Assembly: GCA_003344405.1 (NCBI GenBank)
Contig: NOWV01000032.1
Coordinates: 434,001-498,000 of the forward strand
Direction: 5' to 3'
Origin: Trichoplax sp. H2
Taxonomy: Eukaryota > Placozoa > Uniplacotomia > Trichoplacea
DNA length: 64,000 bases
Each line of letters starts with the position of its first letter. Within the stretch, counting starts at the first letter, position 1. Positions 39,073-52,000 of this stretch are shown here, piece by piece. A program made the translations under genes and the position numbers. The notes under the pieces were generated by a model. The model saw only the letters and a list, made by a program, of their open reading frames with translations, searched no databases and had not been told where the DNA came from.

Positions 39073-41126
39073 TATAGTTCGTTTGTATGCGAGATGAGTA
39101 TTCGTACGGTAGAAATGTATCCACGGCCTAGCCTAAATACAAGATACAGTATGAAGTGTTTTGCTAAGATTGCTATAATGGTAGATTTATGTATGTATTG
39201 TATTAAGTCCGGTTCTGCTTATTATACTGTAAGTGGTAATTGAGAATTCTCTTTAAGTAGTTTACGTACTCTTCTAGGTTTTGGAAAATTTTGGTTAATT
39301 TGATTTTGTATCGTAAAGTTTTGTATGAAAATAGTACAATTTAGTACTACAAAAGAAGTTTTAGTTAACTTTCCTTTTCGGCAGGCCTACAAACATGCTG
39401 AATTTACAATTACAGAAGATATTGTTATTGTCTACAGCTTTTTATGTACAGAATGTAACAGTATGTATAAATCAGTCACGATCGGATTTTTTTGCATAGA
39501 AAGGCATAAGTCCAAACATCTCAGATATTAATTTCGTTAATACTGCATTAATGTTTGATGAGTCAGTACCGCAGTTATGTAATTGTGGCTAAGTGCCAGA
39601 ATCACTATCTTGATCGTCTCACCTACACTTGTTGGAAATTTTAATTTTTATATAACCAAGCCCTTCTACCCTTTAGGTTAGTTAGTTTTGTTTCTGTGGT
39701 TTTTGACTACTTTAGCTGATATACAGTTACAACTGCACTATTCGGCTAGCTAATAAATTGTTTTATTGTGCTTTTTACTTTATGTGTTTATTATTATTTA
39801 CTTCGACAAGCACAATAATCTAAATTCTGTACGTACGGTAAACTGACGAAATAAAGGACGATTTGTCTTGGCTTTTTAAATTGATATAGCAACGAATAAT
39901 GTATGATATTGTTTATATTAATTAACGTTCGGATTAAATTCCATACTCATTTCACAGTACATTGACTGTACATTTGAGTGAGACTAAGGTAAATGTCTTC
40001 TGTTGCTGGTATCATCAGTATGAGACACTACAGGTTAAATTGTATACAGTGCTACAGCTTATAGAAGTAAGAGTCATTTCAATATAATCTATTTTATTTC
40101 TTACATTAAAAAGCTTAAGTTAAATACTTAAGTAGCCTGAACTGCAAGTCCATTACCTAGGAATAGAGTGAAATAAGTACGTACAGTTATGTGCTTGTTC
40201 TAATCAATACATGTTGAATTGCGATACATTCTACCACCGTAGTTAGGTAAAACACTATAGTTAAAGGCAGCATTTGCAAGTCGAATATAGTTAACTTTGA
40301 CATTTAAAAATTAAGTTTTGGTTTATACATACGCGGATAATAAATTTTGTGTAATCATATTATATTGCACCTATATTCTAATATAAACTGTTTTGTATAT
40401 TTTACTGTCATTGACTAATGACAAAAGATACGCGAATTTATTATTGAAAGCTAATGACTAAACCGATTATTGTCAATCAAGGCGATAGACTTTATGGACT
40501 TTTCGTAAATTGCTTCAACAGTTAAGAGGAATCAAGATGCCCAATTGTACGCTTAATCCATTTATTTTAGTTTTCATTACGTAGTAAACAAATTTAATAG
40601 TTGGCCAATACACGCTTTTTTGGATGTAATAAACCATGTCTTCTAATAATATTGATTAGTTTGATTTTATTAGTACAGTACAGTAATTGCTATATTAGCA
40701 GAAGTAATGAATACGAAAGAGAATAGATTGGCTAATAAAAACTCGTAAATGTATTATTATAATTAAATTATCAATTGAAAGAATTAAAAGAAATTAATGC
40801 ATTATTTACACTTCATTCTAGGAAGTGAAGTTGAAATCTAAAATCAGTATCGGGAAGAGGCTAATTTAAACATGTATACTATTTATATTAAGCTAGAATT
40901 AGCTCTATAAAATAGACCGGTACAGGGTTAGCATTGTCATCTTCAATGCTTGATAAATTCTCTGTCCGAAACAAGTGATGCCTTTGAGTAAAGCAATTGT
41001 TTTTACAATCCAAAATTTTATGATTTCAGCGTATCTGAATGAAGTTTAAATATGATTTTTGTCTATTTGCTATAGTTACCATTTATGAACACTGATAATT
41101 AATAAGATTAATTCATCAGTTCTACG
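39073..41126. other. convergent intergenic region, nothing recognised
   Basis: Lies between the 3' ends of the glycosyltransferase (+) and the nuclear receptor (-). It contains a short open frame at 39325-39531 (+) and isolated GTACAGTA units near 40673. I see no gene. Confidence 0.5.
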
Positions 41127-43284
41127 CTAAGCTCTCTTCACTGATTCCATAGCTTCGCAGAGGAAAATATCTATAGAACGGCGACAAAGCACCGACGTAA
41201 AAAATATTTCTTCGATAACTTTAGAGCTAATAGAGCGTAACATTAATAATCTTAAAAGTAGATAACCAAAGCGGGATGGTTGATCTGGATATTGGCTTTT
41301 AACATGCTGTTTAAGAGCACATTGTATATTTTCTTGAATATATTCGACATAATTTGGATTGACTAATCCTCGAACATCTAGTAAAAAGTGATTCCCAAAA
41401 AAAGGTTATCCAGTAACTATCATAAATTTACAACAAAAATATAGGAAAGCTATTTTATTTCAGTTTACCTGGGTTAAATAATATCAATGCCTTTAAGCAA
41501 GAAAATTCCGTTGTGTCAATAAATCTTTTCTTAAGTTTCACAATAGCTTCTTGAAAAAGGCATATATGATGCATGACTTCTTGAGGGTGAGTTAGGTAAA
41601 AGTTACTGGTTGTGGAGTATGGAAACATGTTCAATGGTGGAGACCATTGGGCAGCATTCAAAATGAATAATTCAGACCAGCAAGATCTAAGCAGTGTCAT
41701 TTGATCGGTACAACTAGTCATCTCTGAAAAGTAGGGTAGTTTAACCGTCCATTCCACAACAGAATAGAGAATTCGCATTGAAGATTGGCAGATAGCCTCA
41801 AATCCGATAAAACCTGATTGCAGTTGCAGACTTCTACTAGAAAGTACTAATGTCTCAGCTGCGACGAGGTTCTTAATAAGGCTATTTATTGCTGTTTCTG
41901 AATCTGGTGTCATTTCTTTCTCGGTTTTACCAGAATTACGATCGGCGCGAATGGTAGACGTGTGCCTTTCTTTTTGAACGGCTACAATAGTAAAACACAC
42001 TTTGTAAATTTTTCGACTTTCATACCGCATAATTGAATAATCAGTTAACTTAATGCGAGATAAGTTTACAGCGTAATCTGCTATGTATTTACATACTGAG
42101 TACACAGCAGCAGTCAGCAACTAACGATTACAGAATGTCATTAATATTGCATAGTGCAACAAGCAAGCAACGGATATTAGTCAGTATACAGTAGTATATG
42201 ATTATTATTAGCTTTTTTATCTCTACCATTTACAGTATCCACACTATTGAATTATATAATTGTCTACTCAACTGTACAGTACTGCAGTATACATGTACCC
42301 TGGTACACCCTCCGGCACTAAACTGGTTTATAGTATACTTTTATAGAAATTAGTTATGTACTAGAGAGAGACGTTTCTTACCTTCTTTTCTCATTCCCAC
42401 CTTGAAGCATTTCTGCAGTCGACAAAACTGGCACTTCAAAATAGGGAAATTGATTAATTATTACAATTTGGCAGGAAGTGAGTAACACTATTTATTTACA
42501 CAGGCTAGCTATCATATGAAAAATAATTTTTTAAAAATCGTTATTATGTACAGACACTACTAAATAATATGCTGTACCGGTAGCTGTACGAAGTACAGTA
42601 CAGTATGTTAAACTACTGTACTGAAATTAATTAATAACATTAACATTAGATATTAGTGATATTACACTGGCCACGAAACCCGGCGTAGCCAAACTGGGCT
42701 TTTAACTCTACGTTTCAGTGCTACTGTACTGTACTGTACAGTATACTGTAATTAGTCTACAGTATACAGTACTGTATACCGGCCGGGCAGAAAAATGCGT
42801 GAAGCTAAAAATCTTACTGTACTGTACAGTACAGTACAGTACACTAGTACAGTACAATATAGTAATTTATGAAAACATTTTAGATCGATTCTAAAAACTA
42901 GAAAACACGAATCCGGTCTCGGTAAATTAAGAACACTGTAAAAATTATAATTATTAATGTAGATCCGCGAAGTGTAGCTAATTGATAAACTCGTCCTATT
43001 TCCGGATGGATACCTTGCATTTTTACTATGCTATCTCATACCTGATTTCGGTTTGCCTTTGTGATTTTGCAGGCATTCGCTGAACATGTACACGCATACT
43101 TCATGTTACGTCTCACACTACGTTTAAAAAATCCTTTGCAGCCCTCACAACTGATAACACCGTAATGTCGACCATTGCTTCTATCCCCGCAAATTAGACA
43201 ACAAAGTTCCTTGCTTAAAGATTTAGTTTCATCTTTCGCAGCCGCGGTTGGAGAATCGATGTATTCACTTGATCTTGTTGACAT
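41127..43284 (-). CDS. NR2-subfamily nuclear receptor (COUP-TF / TLX-PNR group)
   Basis: Four exons in phase: 43284-43042, 42433-42382, 41981-41469 and 41377-41127. The DNA-binding domain has [20 protein letters not shown] followed by [11 protein letters not shown] (P-box CEGCKG), then [20 protein letters not shown] and VGMRKE. In the second zinc finger the first two cysteines are separated by six residues rather than the usual five, as in PNR. The ligand-binding domain has [37 protein letters not shown] (NR signature), [45 protein letters not shown] and an AF-2 helix reading FLCEAM. The signatures support NR2E/NR2F but not a specific orthologue. These are AGGTCA-binding transcription factors. 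A GTACW array (42719-42858) lies in intron 1, and AGGTCA half-sites cluster upstream. Confidence 0.92.
42719..42858. repeat. GTACW arrays in intron 1 of the nuclear receptor
   Basis: Runs at about 42719-42743, 42755-42780 and 42819-42858, plus short units at 42592-42620. Same period-5 structure as elsewhere. Confidence 0.85.
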
Positions 43285-44094
43285 TACAGAATATTAACGA
43301 GCTGAACTAGAAAAGAAAGCTATCTACTACCGAATATTGTGCGGTATAGTGCAGCACGGGATGGTTTAATGTATGTGATTAACTTGCACTATACTGTAAA
43401 TCTACAGTTTTTGTAATTACGGAAGCCCTTTTTACTGGATACTGCAGTTACGATTTTAGAATTTACGGTATGCAGTAAGTTGGCAGAGGCGGCCGGCACT
43501 ATCGTAAAAATCACTCGTACTTTGAATTAACTGCAAACTAAATTGTTACTGATATACGAGTACAGTGTAGAGTACTGTATATACAAATTCTACGAGATCA
43601 CTACAAAGTACCTTCAGCTTCTCGATTTAAGGGATCTAAAGTTCACAGTAAGCCTAGATAAGATGATAAATTAGGATGCTGTACGATGGTAATGCTGAAC
43701 AAAATAAGCAAATACGTAAAGCGCTGTCGCCGAACAGGAGCTAGTGATATCTTCTGCTTGATGGAATATTTTTGAATGTCGCTTCTATCTGTGGTACGAG
43801 ACACTTTTATGGTAAAATGCTTGCCCCTGTTTGTTTTGTATATCGCCATATCAAGGTCATTAAGGTCAAGTACGGTGCATGTGATTCATCAGTCTGTTGT
43901 TTTTGGCTTGGGAAAGATAGTAAACAAGATGACCTTGCGTACCCACGGATATGCTCAGTCATTAAGTATTGTTTACATATAGCGGCCTTTTTTACTTAAT
44001 TCTACAAGCTTCAGTGTGAAGGTCAGGCTGGGGTCTGAGACACCGACATGCTTCACATAAGTGACCGTGACTTCAAGCGTAACTGTAACTGTAC

Positions 44095-44275
44095 GATATA
44101 CAGTACAGTACAGTACTCCATTGTACTGTACTGTATTGTACTGTACTGTACAGTGTACAGTACACTGTACAGTACTGTACAGTACAGTAGATAATTATAA
44201 CTAAGGGTTAAGGGTTTATACATTTTGTAAAATGACCGATGTACGGTACTGTACACTGTACAGTACTGTAGAGTA
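44095..44275. repeat. GTACW arrays upstream of the NR2 gene
   Basis: Runs at about 44095-44190 and 44241-44275 contain GTACT, GTACA and GTACAGTGTACAGTACACTGTAC variants, with near-perfect dyad symmetry over tens of bases. Confidence 0.85.
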
Positions 44276-45127
44276 CGGTACATTATTTATGTTGCTTAGT
44301 AATTAACGTTGTATAACTAAATTTACGGATTCATTTAGAATTTATAACTCTACCGTACAGTAGGTTATAACTATGGACATTCTTGCGCGTAATTGTTCGT
44401 TTACTACTTTACCTTATGATCCTACAGTATAATTAATTAATTAATTAAGAGATATATATAATGATATGCTATGGATTGTAATTGTAGGCGAAGTGTATTT
44501 AGAGACCACCATTTTTCAATCGATAAAGTGAGTACGATTAGAAGTAAACAGTTCTTATATTGTACAATTTCTACCAGAAATGCAATTTGCAAATTCAAAG
44601 TCAATTAGGATCGAAACTTAACTTAATTTAGCAACTTTATCAAAATAATCACACTCAGTGCCGCAATAATACGCGTAAACACAGGATGTGACGATAGTGC
44701 AGCACAGATTATACAGTCTGTAGTTATAGAGTTCCTTAGGGTTATCATTGTTGTTTTACTAAAGATCAATCTCTAGCAATTTGCTTTGGATAAACCTAAA
44801 CAGTAGTTTCATATTGTCTATTATGTGTTTTCTATATGATAAAACGCGTATTTAACTATAAAATTAAAACAGTTTTTGTACAGACAGTAAACGATCTAGC
44901 CATTAGAATGCCATAGTGACAGTGGTTTCTTATTCTTTTCTTATTATGGACTACAGTATTATTATGAATATAACCTTTTAGCACTAAAAAGACGCCTACG
45001 GTAGTCTATTCAGCAAACCTTGACCTTGACTTTGTTCGGTCGCAAAATCGTTAAGGTCAGTGACCCGAAACTAAAACCGCGACTTTGTAATAAAAAAAAG
45101 TCAAATCTAACACCACTGATCTAGTCA

Positions 45128-45135
45128 TGACGTCA
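45128..45135. promoter_or_regulatory. perfect CRE palindrome TGACGTCA
   Basis: TGACGTCA, the consensus CREB/ATF site, lies inside the AGGTCA cluster, about 1.85 kb before the NR2 start codon. One such octamer is not rare by itself; the setting makes it worth recording. Confidence 0.4.
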
Positions 45136-46241
45136 CATGATTACACACGGGTCACGGGCAGGTCAAGGCGATCATGACTTCTCGCTTGTTGACTTTTTTG
45201 ACCTTGACTTGACTTTTACACTTACAAAGCTCTGATTACCGTCTGCACGTACAGTACTGTAACTCTGTAAGTCCACCGAGAAACTGTGGCCGCGACCTGT
45301 CATGACATTTCATTACTGTTTAATTAACTTTACTGTAACAATACAGTACAATGTACGTACTGGTCACTCTTGGACGGATAGACGTTTTCGGTCTCATCTC
45401 GTCAAAATATCTTACCAAACAAACACTTCGTTTTGGTACTACTGTACTTCAGTATGCAGACGGTCGATTTTGAATTAACTGATAATTTCTCAGTTAACTA
45501 ATGTTACATTGAATCTTATTATCTGTTACAAAGTTCAGATCAACAGTATTATCCTACTCCTACAATTTTTATAGAATTTTATAGTATTTTCGTACTGCTG
45601 ATACTATGAAAGTATAAATTCGTCGCCATTCAATCATAATGGAAAGTCAATGAAAATTGATTGTCCAAAGCTTATTTAGTGGTCACTTTTCTACCTACTG
45701 TACTGTAGTTATAGAGGAGACATCAGTAACAGTAAAGAGCTGGATCGTCAAGTCACATTGTCTACTGCTTTATAGATGCTATTTAATTTAGTACAGTACA
45801 AGCGATTTTAGAAAACAGACATAGAAGATCCATACTAAGTGCAGTAGCCACTTTTCGATATTTGCTTTAAGTAGACCTAACTGTAAGGCCTCATTTGATG
45901 AGAAAAATCCGTCTGTCTGAGATCTCCTTCCAGCCATGCAGTACAGTATAAAAAAGCAAGGGTTTCGTACTATGGACTGTACTAAAATACTGTACTACTG
46001 TACTGTACTGTACAGTACGTACAGTACAGTACAGTACATTTACAAATCGGTCAAATCCATAATAAAATTTTACCGCCATTAGTTCAAGTAAACAGTTATT
46101 TATTACTTCAAGTTCTTTAATGTTCAAATATCACCATCACTTTCATAAAAATAAGTTGATTGCAATGTAAATCGCTACGATTACACGGACTGTACAGTAC
46201 CAAAATATTCGCAGATACTGTAAGATACCACTTTTCGAGTA

Positions 46242-46895
46242 CTACCATGGGTTAGTGCATCGCCAAAGTCTTGATCTAGTTCTTTCGAATTGTTTACGAA
46301 AATTACGCATTCGTTGCTTTTCACTTTTCATTACTTTATTACAAATGCGGATAGCCTTCGTGTTGCGTTGTTTCTTATTTCTAAGTGCTTGACAGAATCT
46401 TTGATTTACAAACAATCTTAGACTGTGGCATTTCCTTTGCTTAAATTGTAATTGCTGTTTCTGACGGAGGAGATTGCTCAATTGGGATTCTAAAGTTTTC
46501 ACATATTGTTCCTGAACTGTCAATCTCTTCTTAGATGCAGAAAGTAACCTCAGCAACGATATGTAATTCGGACAAGACTGATAAGCTTTAGGAAGTTCTT
46601 TATCATCATTCTCGAAGTCATGATATAGCGGAGCAAGGAAATCTCTGACTTGGGTTTCATAAAACGGTATTTCGTCGAATGCACGCGTATTATGAAATGC
46701 GGTTAAACCTCCAGGAGTTGCCTGTTTATTGCTAGTCAATGTCGATCCTTTATCGTAGTTCTTGAAAATTTGATTCGAAGATGTTGAAATGCCAAGATCC
46801 AGTGATTCACTATGAACAGCTCTATTCGTAGCTAAAGCTAAAATATTGATGTTAGCCGAGAGTATTAGAAAGGCAAAGGTATACGAAAGTATCAT
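46242..46895 (-). CDS. novel secreted coiled-coil protein
   Basis: Single-exon frame of about 217 residues. The ATG at 46895 is preferred because it opens directly into a signal peptide (MILSYTFAFLILSANINILA followed by LATN); an in-frame ATG at 46949 would put 18 residues before it. After the signal comes a Ser/Thr/Asn-rich segment, then a likely coiled coil (LLRLLSASKKRLTVQEQYVK, LESQLSNLLRQKQQLQFKQR) and a very basic C-terminal third with regular Arg/Lys. It ends LWRCTNPW. Five cysteines lie in the C-terminal half. I recognise no family. The layout (signal, variable linker, coiled coil, basic cysteine-bearing tail) suggests a secreted structural or heparin-binding protein, which is only inference. 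Confidence 0.65.
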   Translation of the reverse strand: MILSYTFAFLILSANINILALATNRAVHSESLDLGISTSSNQIFKNYDKGSTLTSNKQATPGGLTAFHNTRAFDEIPFYETQVRDFLAPLYHDFENDDKELPKAYQSCPNYISLLRLLSASKKRLTVQEQYVKTLESQLSNLLRQKQQLQFKQRKCHSLRLFVNQRFCQALRNKKQRNTKAIRICNKVMKSEKQRMRNFRKQFERTRSRLWRCTNPW

Positions 46896-49021
46896 TTTGT
46901 CTTGTAGTACGAGTACTGTTTGCTCAATATACAGTAATATAGATCTCACTGCTGTATTCGTATACTACTACAGTACAGTTGTTCACGGTTGGTAAATTTT
47001 CAACAGAAATAAGATTCGCTGTAGTTAGCAACAAATTGGAAAGTGATTATCAAGATTTAAAGACGCTATTAAATAGAGAATATAAATTATGATAAGGTCG
47101 ATAATTTAGTTGTTATTCACTTCAAATTCCAACAGAAAATATAATACTTGTTACTGTAAGAAGATATGCTTTTGTTTTATCCTAGAGATGTTTGAGGTGC
47201 AATAACTATTTCATAGCTATTAATGAGGCATTGAAATTATAGTATTTTATAATAAACCGCTAATACGTAAGTGTTTACCAAGTCCGAATGTGATAACTTT
47301 CTTAAAAATCACTGTATGAAGAAATTGATACAATGACGTACAATCAACTATATTTTGTATATAGTGCTGGCTCTGCGTACACTCTATTGTTGAATTTTTC
47401 AATGATCACTGCCTAATTTGTAAATTTTCTATCCTTGCATGTTTATATCTTACATTGCTTCCTAAGATAGCCATAATACTATATAATTTTAAATAATTTA
47501 TATTTACTAGCCGATAAATTTACCACGAAATATTAAATTTTATAAATTTAATGTTATCGAAAAGGACTTCAAACATAAACTCAGATATCTCGCTATGTGG
47601 ATCATTATCCTAAGTGAATTTAATTTAACAAATATATAAGATTAAGGAGTAACTGATCGCATTAATTGTAGAAATAATGGTTCCAGTTGTTTATAGAGTA
47701 CATATGTGTATGAAATTCTATCAAGAACTAACTGTATCATTAGCGCGTAGAACACCTTTGAGTATGACAAAAGCTAATAAACTAGCTATATAGTAGATAA
47801 CCGTTTTCCCTTCATTACCGCTATCAAAATGAGAACGTTATAGAATACGTGTGATTGTAAGTACTGGATTATTTGCAGTTCAGCAAACCGATCTGGCTCA
47901 GTGGTCAAGCAGATTTAATTATTTATAATTAATATGCGTAAATAGCGAAGTTTAAGACGCGCGAAGTACAGTACATTATGTTCTAGTTGTAAATTACCCA
48001 CCGGAACCTACAAAATATACTGTAAATAAAATCTATCTATCTAAGGACACAAAGATGTGTTATAATTAGGGGTTAAATAGAAAGTAATTTTAATTATTAA
48101 TTACTGATGAAGCGCAACCGGGTCTCGGCGACATTTATTTTCGCTGAAAGATATCTACTTTAGAGGAATGTTTAAAGTTGATATTCAAATATTTGCACTA
48201 CCAGGACCTACAATGCAGATGTACCTCAGCACGTTGTGTTGCTGCGAGTAACTTCATTTTTAATTTTTCTACTAAGTTGTGACATTATTTACGCTCATAG
48301 CCCACAGCAGTTAAATTTAGTACCATTTAGAGCGATAGCATACGATGATCAATAAAATTATACGTTGGTATTTGCTAATTAAAGGGAGAAAGTTAAAGGC
48401 TTTTCTAGCTCCAACCTAGCGTTTCTTTCAAGGACAAGGTACTAGTTGCCAATAATTAATAAATATAATTACATCACGAAGGCAATTCTTTTGAGGGAGG
48501 CGGGTTGATATGCGATCGTATGTTTTATGTTACGCTTGCGTACTCACTATTAAAGTTTACTTTCAGTCTTAGAGCAACATGGGTACTCAAGATATTTATT
48601 TCATTGATAATTCGTACATGTTTTTACAATTTGAGACTACTTTACAAGAAAATTCCGTTACTGTATATATAAATTTGTAGTTCATTTTCGGATTGCTTAT
48701 ATTCTAGCATAATAGCGGTAGTTAAGTAACTAGGTACAACTCACTAACTGCATGTCAAAACCTAAGTGGTTAACATAGGTTACAAACCTTACGTCACAAA
48801 AGCAAGAGCCGGAAATTAATTTCGGAATATATTAATATAATGAACTCGATTGCAAGCAGATTTTAATAATCTATCCCATTACCTACCAATGTACCCAGTG
48901 CAATGGGCTAAAAAAATCAATTATTTTCAAATGCAGTTCTTAATTAATCACGTCTTAATAAGTTATCTAAGTTTGCTCGAGAAGGCATGTCGTAAATTAT
49001 GATAAATTATGATAAATTACG
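46896..49021. other. intergenic region, nothing recognised
   Basis: AT-rich DNA between the secreted protein gene and the BET gene 3' end. A phrase at 47890-47910 recalls a tRNA D-arm but no T-arm or acceptor stem follows. Confidence 0.5.
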
Positions 49022-52000
49022 TCAGTCTTGAGATAAGAAATGATCTTCGAAGGAGGCAATCAGATCACTTTGTCCACACAAATCAATGTGACCAGCAGCC
49101 TATTGTAATTATAAGCAAATAGTATAATAATTGTAAGTTGCAGGAACAGCAACGTTATTGATATCTACTTATTTTTTACATGCTACATACAGCTTGTCGT
49201 TTTCTGCGTTCCTCTTCTTTCAGTCGTTGCATTGCAAGATTTTTTTCTTCGTGTTTCTTCATCTCTTCTAATCTCTCAAGCTCTAACTGCTCCTTCCTAG
49301 CATTTTCCAACGCTTCGTCTTCTTCTTGATCTCTGAAATATATATTAGTACAGATGATTGCAAGATATTGTATCACAGCGAGCACAAATATTCATGTAAA
49401 CCTCTTTTTCTCTTCCGCGATGCGTATGCGGTCAGCTTCCTTTTGTTGTTTCTCCTTCTTGATGTACTCTACCTGTAATCGCCTTTTTCTTTCCTATATA
49501 ATATTAGGGTAGGAATTAGTATGTAGGCAGTTAATGCACAAATACATATCGATAAGTTTAGCAAACCCGTTCTTCCTTTTCTTTGGCTTGCCTCTTAAAG
49601 TCTTGAAAGCTGTTAGTCATTTTATCGCTCGGAACAGATAGGGCTGATACATCGGCGGTGGCAATATTGCACCACGAATTTACATTCTTCAGCTTTACTG
49701 CCGTCTAAATCACAAGGAATACAATAACAGATTGGAGCAACCGAATCTTTAGATTCTTCATTGCTGATATGTATTACACAAGTATTGGCGCAACCTTAGT
49801 ATCAGAATTTGGGCTTGGCATAGATGGTGACTGTGTCATGTATTCCTTTCCTATATTACCGAGTTAAATAAATTTTAAACTATCAAACTACTCAGAGAAA
49901 ACAGTTTAAATTCATATTGCATATTTAATTATCCGTGGTAGCAATATGGTAAGTACATTGAAACTAGCGAAAGGGCGCTCAATATATTGCTAGTGAATAC
50001 AGAAGTATCTATAATCAATATAATACCTGTTTTCTCTGGGCTCAAGGAGAGAACCTTATCGTCTAGTAATGTAAATGTTACCTTTTCTGATGATGCAATA
50101 GGGTTGGCATTTACAGAGCTATTTCCTAAATGACGACAAATCGAATTCGATTGATTACAAAGAAACTTGTCGAATAAAACAGCAGCTTAAATTCTAATGA
50201 AGGTGACCTCAATAATGTACTGCAGACGGCAATATTGTCAATACATCCATTGGCAAGATAAAGTTTATCCTTTGGTGATCTAAGTATATTTTAACTCGAT
50301 AATCATTTACTAACCAATATCAGGTGATGACGTTAGCTTATTAGTAGCAAGTACTGTAGGAGCATCATTTCGGAAAGGTTTGTCATTTACTGTATCAGCT
50401 TCATTGAAAGGGTAGCATTCTGCCTCCTTTACAGGCTTATCCTTAGCAATGTCATCACGTCCTTAACGTTGGCAAAAGTGTGCGTTAATGTTCCTTATAC
50501 TCGGACTTACCAATTCCCAATAATTATACGAAGTAATACAAACCTTCAGTGAACTTCTCTGCAGCATCGATAGCAGTCGTTTCCGTACTGTTGAGATCCT
50601 TAGAACTGTTTTTTGTAAATACCTGACAAAGCAATTAAGGAGTAAGTCTTGTAATTTGGCTTATCTACTAGAACTTTTAGCGTCATTCACCTTTTCTGTG
50701 CTGTCGCTTCCATCTTCAGTTGTAATTGCTCGACCGTTTTCTGATTTAAGGTATACAGTAGTAGAAATCATAAGTTTCGTTATAGAAATATTTTCACTAA
50801 TATTTCAGACAATAATCAACCATGCATTTTACAGGATAATTTACACATACGTAGATGCAGTTGCAGACAGTAAGAAATCAAATATCTTCGTAAAAATCGC
50901 GTTTATTTAAACAAACGTATATTGGTAGCACATCAGTGCGGTTGATTTTACAACAGTATAAGTTTTACTATTGATCTTTTGGTTCAATATAAATAGGTTA
51001 CATCAGAATCGCAAACTCGCGAGGGGTTATGATTATAGTTAATGAAAAAGTAACTAAATTAGATGGCAATTTCTTTAGTAATACACTATAATTCCGTTTC
51101 AAGCTCTTATTACTAGAACTTGTGCGTTACTAGAATCATATCTAACATCAATATACACACTTAAATATAAGCTATGTCTAAATAAAAGTCAATGTAATTT
51201 ATATTCAGTTTTTCTACCGCAATTCAATTACGAACGCTTCCCAATTCCCGTAACAGGGAACGATTTGGAAATGTCGCTACAATTACAACTAACTTTATTT
51301 TACCGTCCTTGTTTCAATCTTACTATTTGTTGTAGCATATGCAGTTAATATAACCGAAAGAAACGACTTGACAACAAACGGTGTGTGTATCAAATTTTGC
51401 AATATAAAACTGGAGATTTGTGTACATTCTCCAATAACTATATAGTGACTCAATCTTGCACTATTACAAATAGAAAGTTTGTCATGCATTTACAACATTT
51501 ATTAGCTTCAAGCCCGCTGCCAACTAGCTATCGATTAAAATTTACCGCTAAGGCAGCGTATGAATTAAGCATTATCATACAGGTACCCACATCAAGACGG
51601 ACGATAATCCCTCGAGTAATAGCACCGTAACTTTTCACGAATATTACATGTCGAATTGGCGACAAGAGGCTCTAATTACTACCTGATTCTGATTCACTAG
51701 AACTTGCTGATGATGATCCTGAACTGGATTCAGAGTCAGAAGAAGATCCAGACGACTCTGAGTCGCTGGTTTCGCTTAACCGTGCAGCACGACTGCCAAC
51801 TACATCAATTACTGAGTCCTCTTTTGCTTCTACTAAAGAGAGTATATACACTATAATTAATCTGAGTAGCAAATTCCGGATTAAAAGTGCCATGATTACC
51901 TTTCTTTCTCTTGATTGGAGGTGCGGAGCCTAACCTATCACTTACATCTTGCAACCTTCTTTCTAATTCTTCCTTCTTCTTTGCATGTTCTTTTCCTAAA

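Larger units (their letters stand above)
43854..45204. promoter_or_regulatory. cluster of AGGTCA nuclear-receptor half-sites upstream of the NR2 gene
   Basis: Eight exact AGGTCA/TGACCT hexamers occur in 1351 bp: 43854, 43863, 43930, 44020, 45021, 45054, 45160 and 45199 (start positions). At 33 percent G+C I would expect about 0.4 by chance. Three are in paired arrangements: a direct repeat with 3-base spacing (43854-43868), an inverted repeat with 1-base spacing (AGGTCA-G-TGACCC, 45054-45066) and a direct repeat with 5-base spacing (GGGTCA-CGGGC-AGGTCA, 45149-45165). The cluster begins about 570 bp before the receptor start codon, so auto- or cross-regulation by nuclear receptors is plausible inference. 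Confidence 0.5.
43285..46241. other. intergenic region between NR2 and the secreted coiled-coil gene
   Basis: Holds the AGGTCA cluster, the CRE and GTACW arrays at 44095-44275, 45245-45260 and 45985-46037. Two overlapping open frames at 43772-43999 have no splice context or family resemblance. No gene is supported. Confidence 0.55.

Noticed and set aside
47890-47970. tRNA-like D-arm phrase (TGGCTCAGTGGTCAAGC)
   Set aside because: No T-arm GTTCRANNC, no acceptor stem pairing and no anticodon loop at the right spacing.
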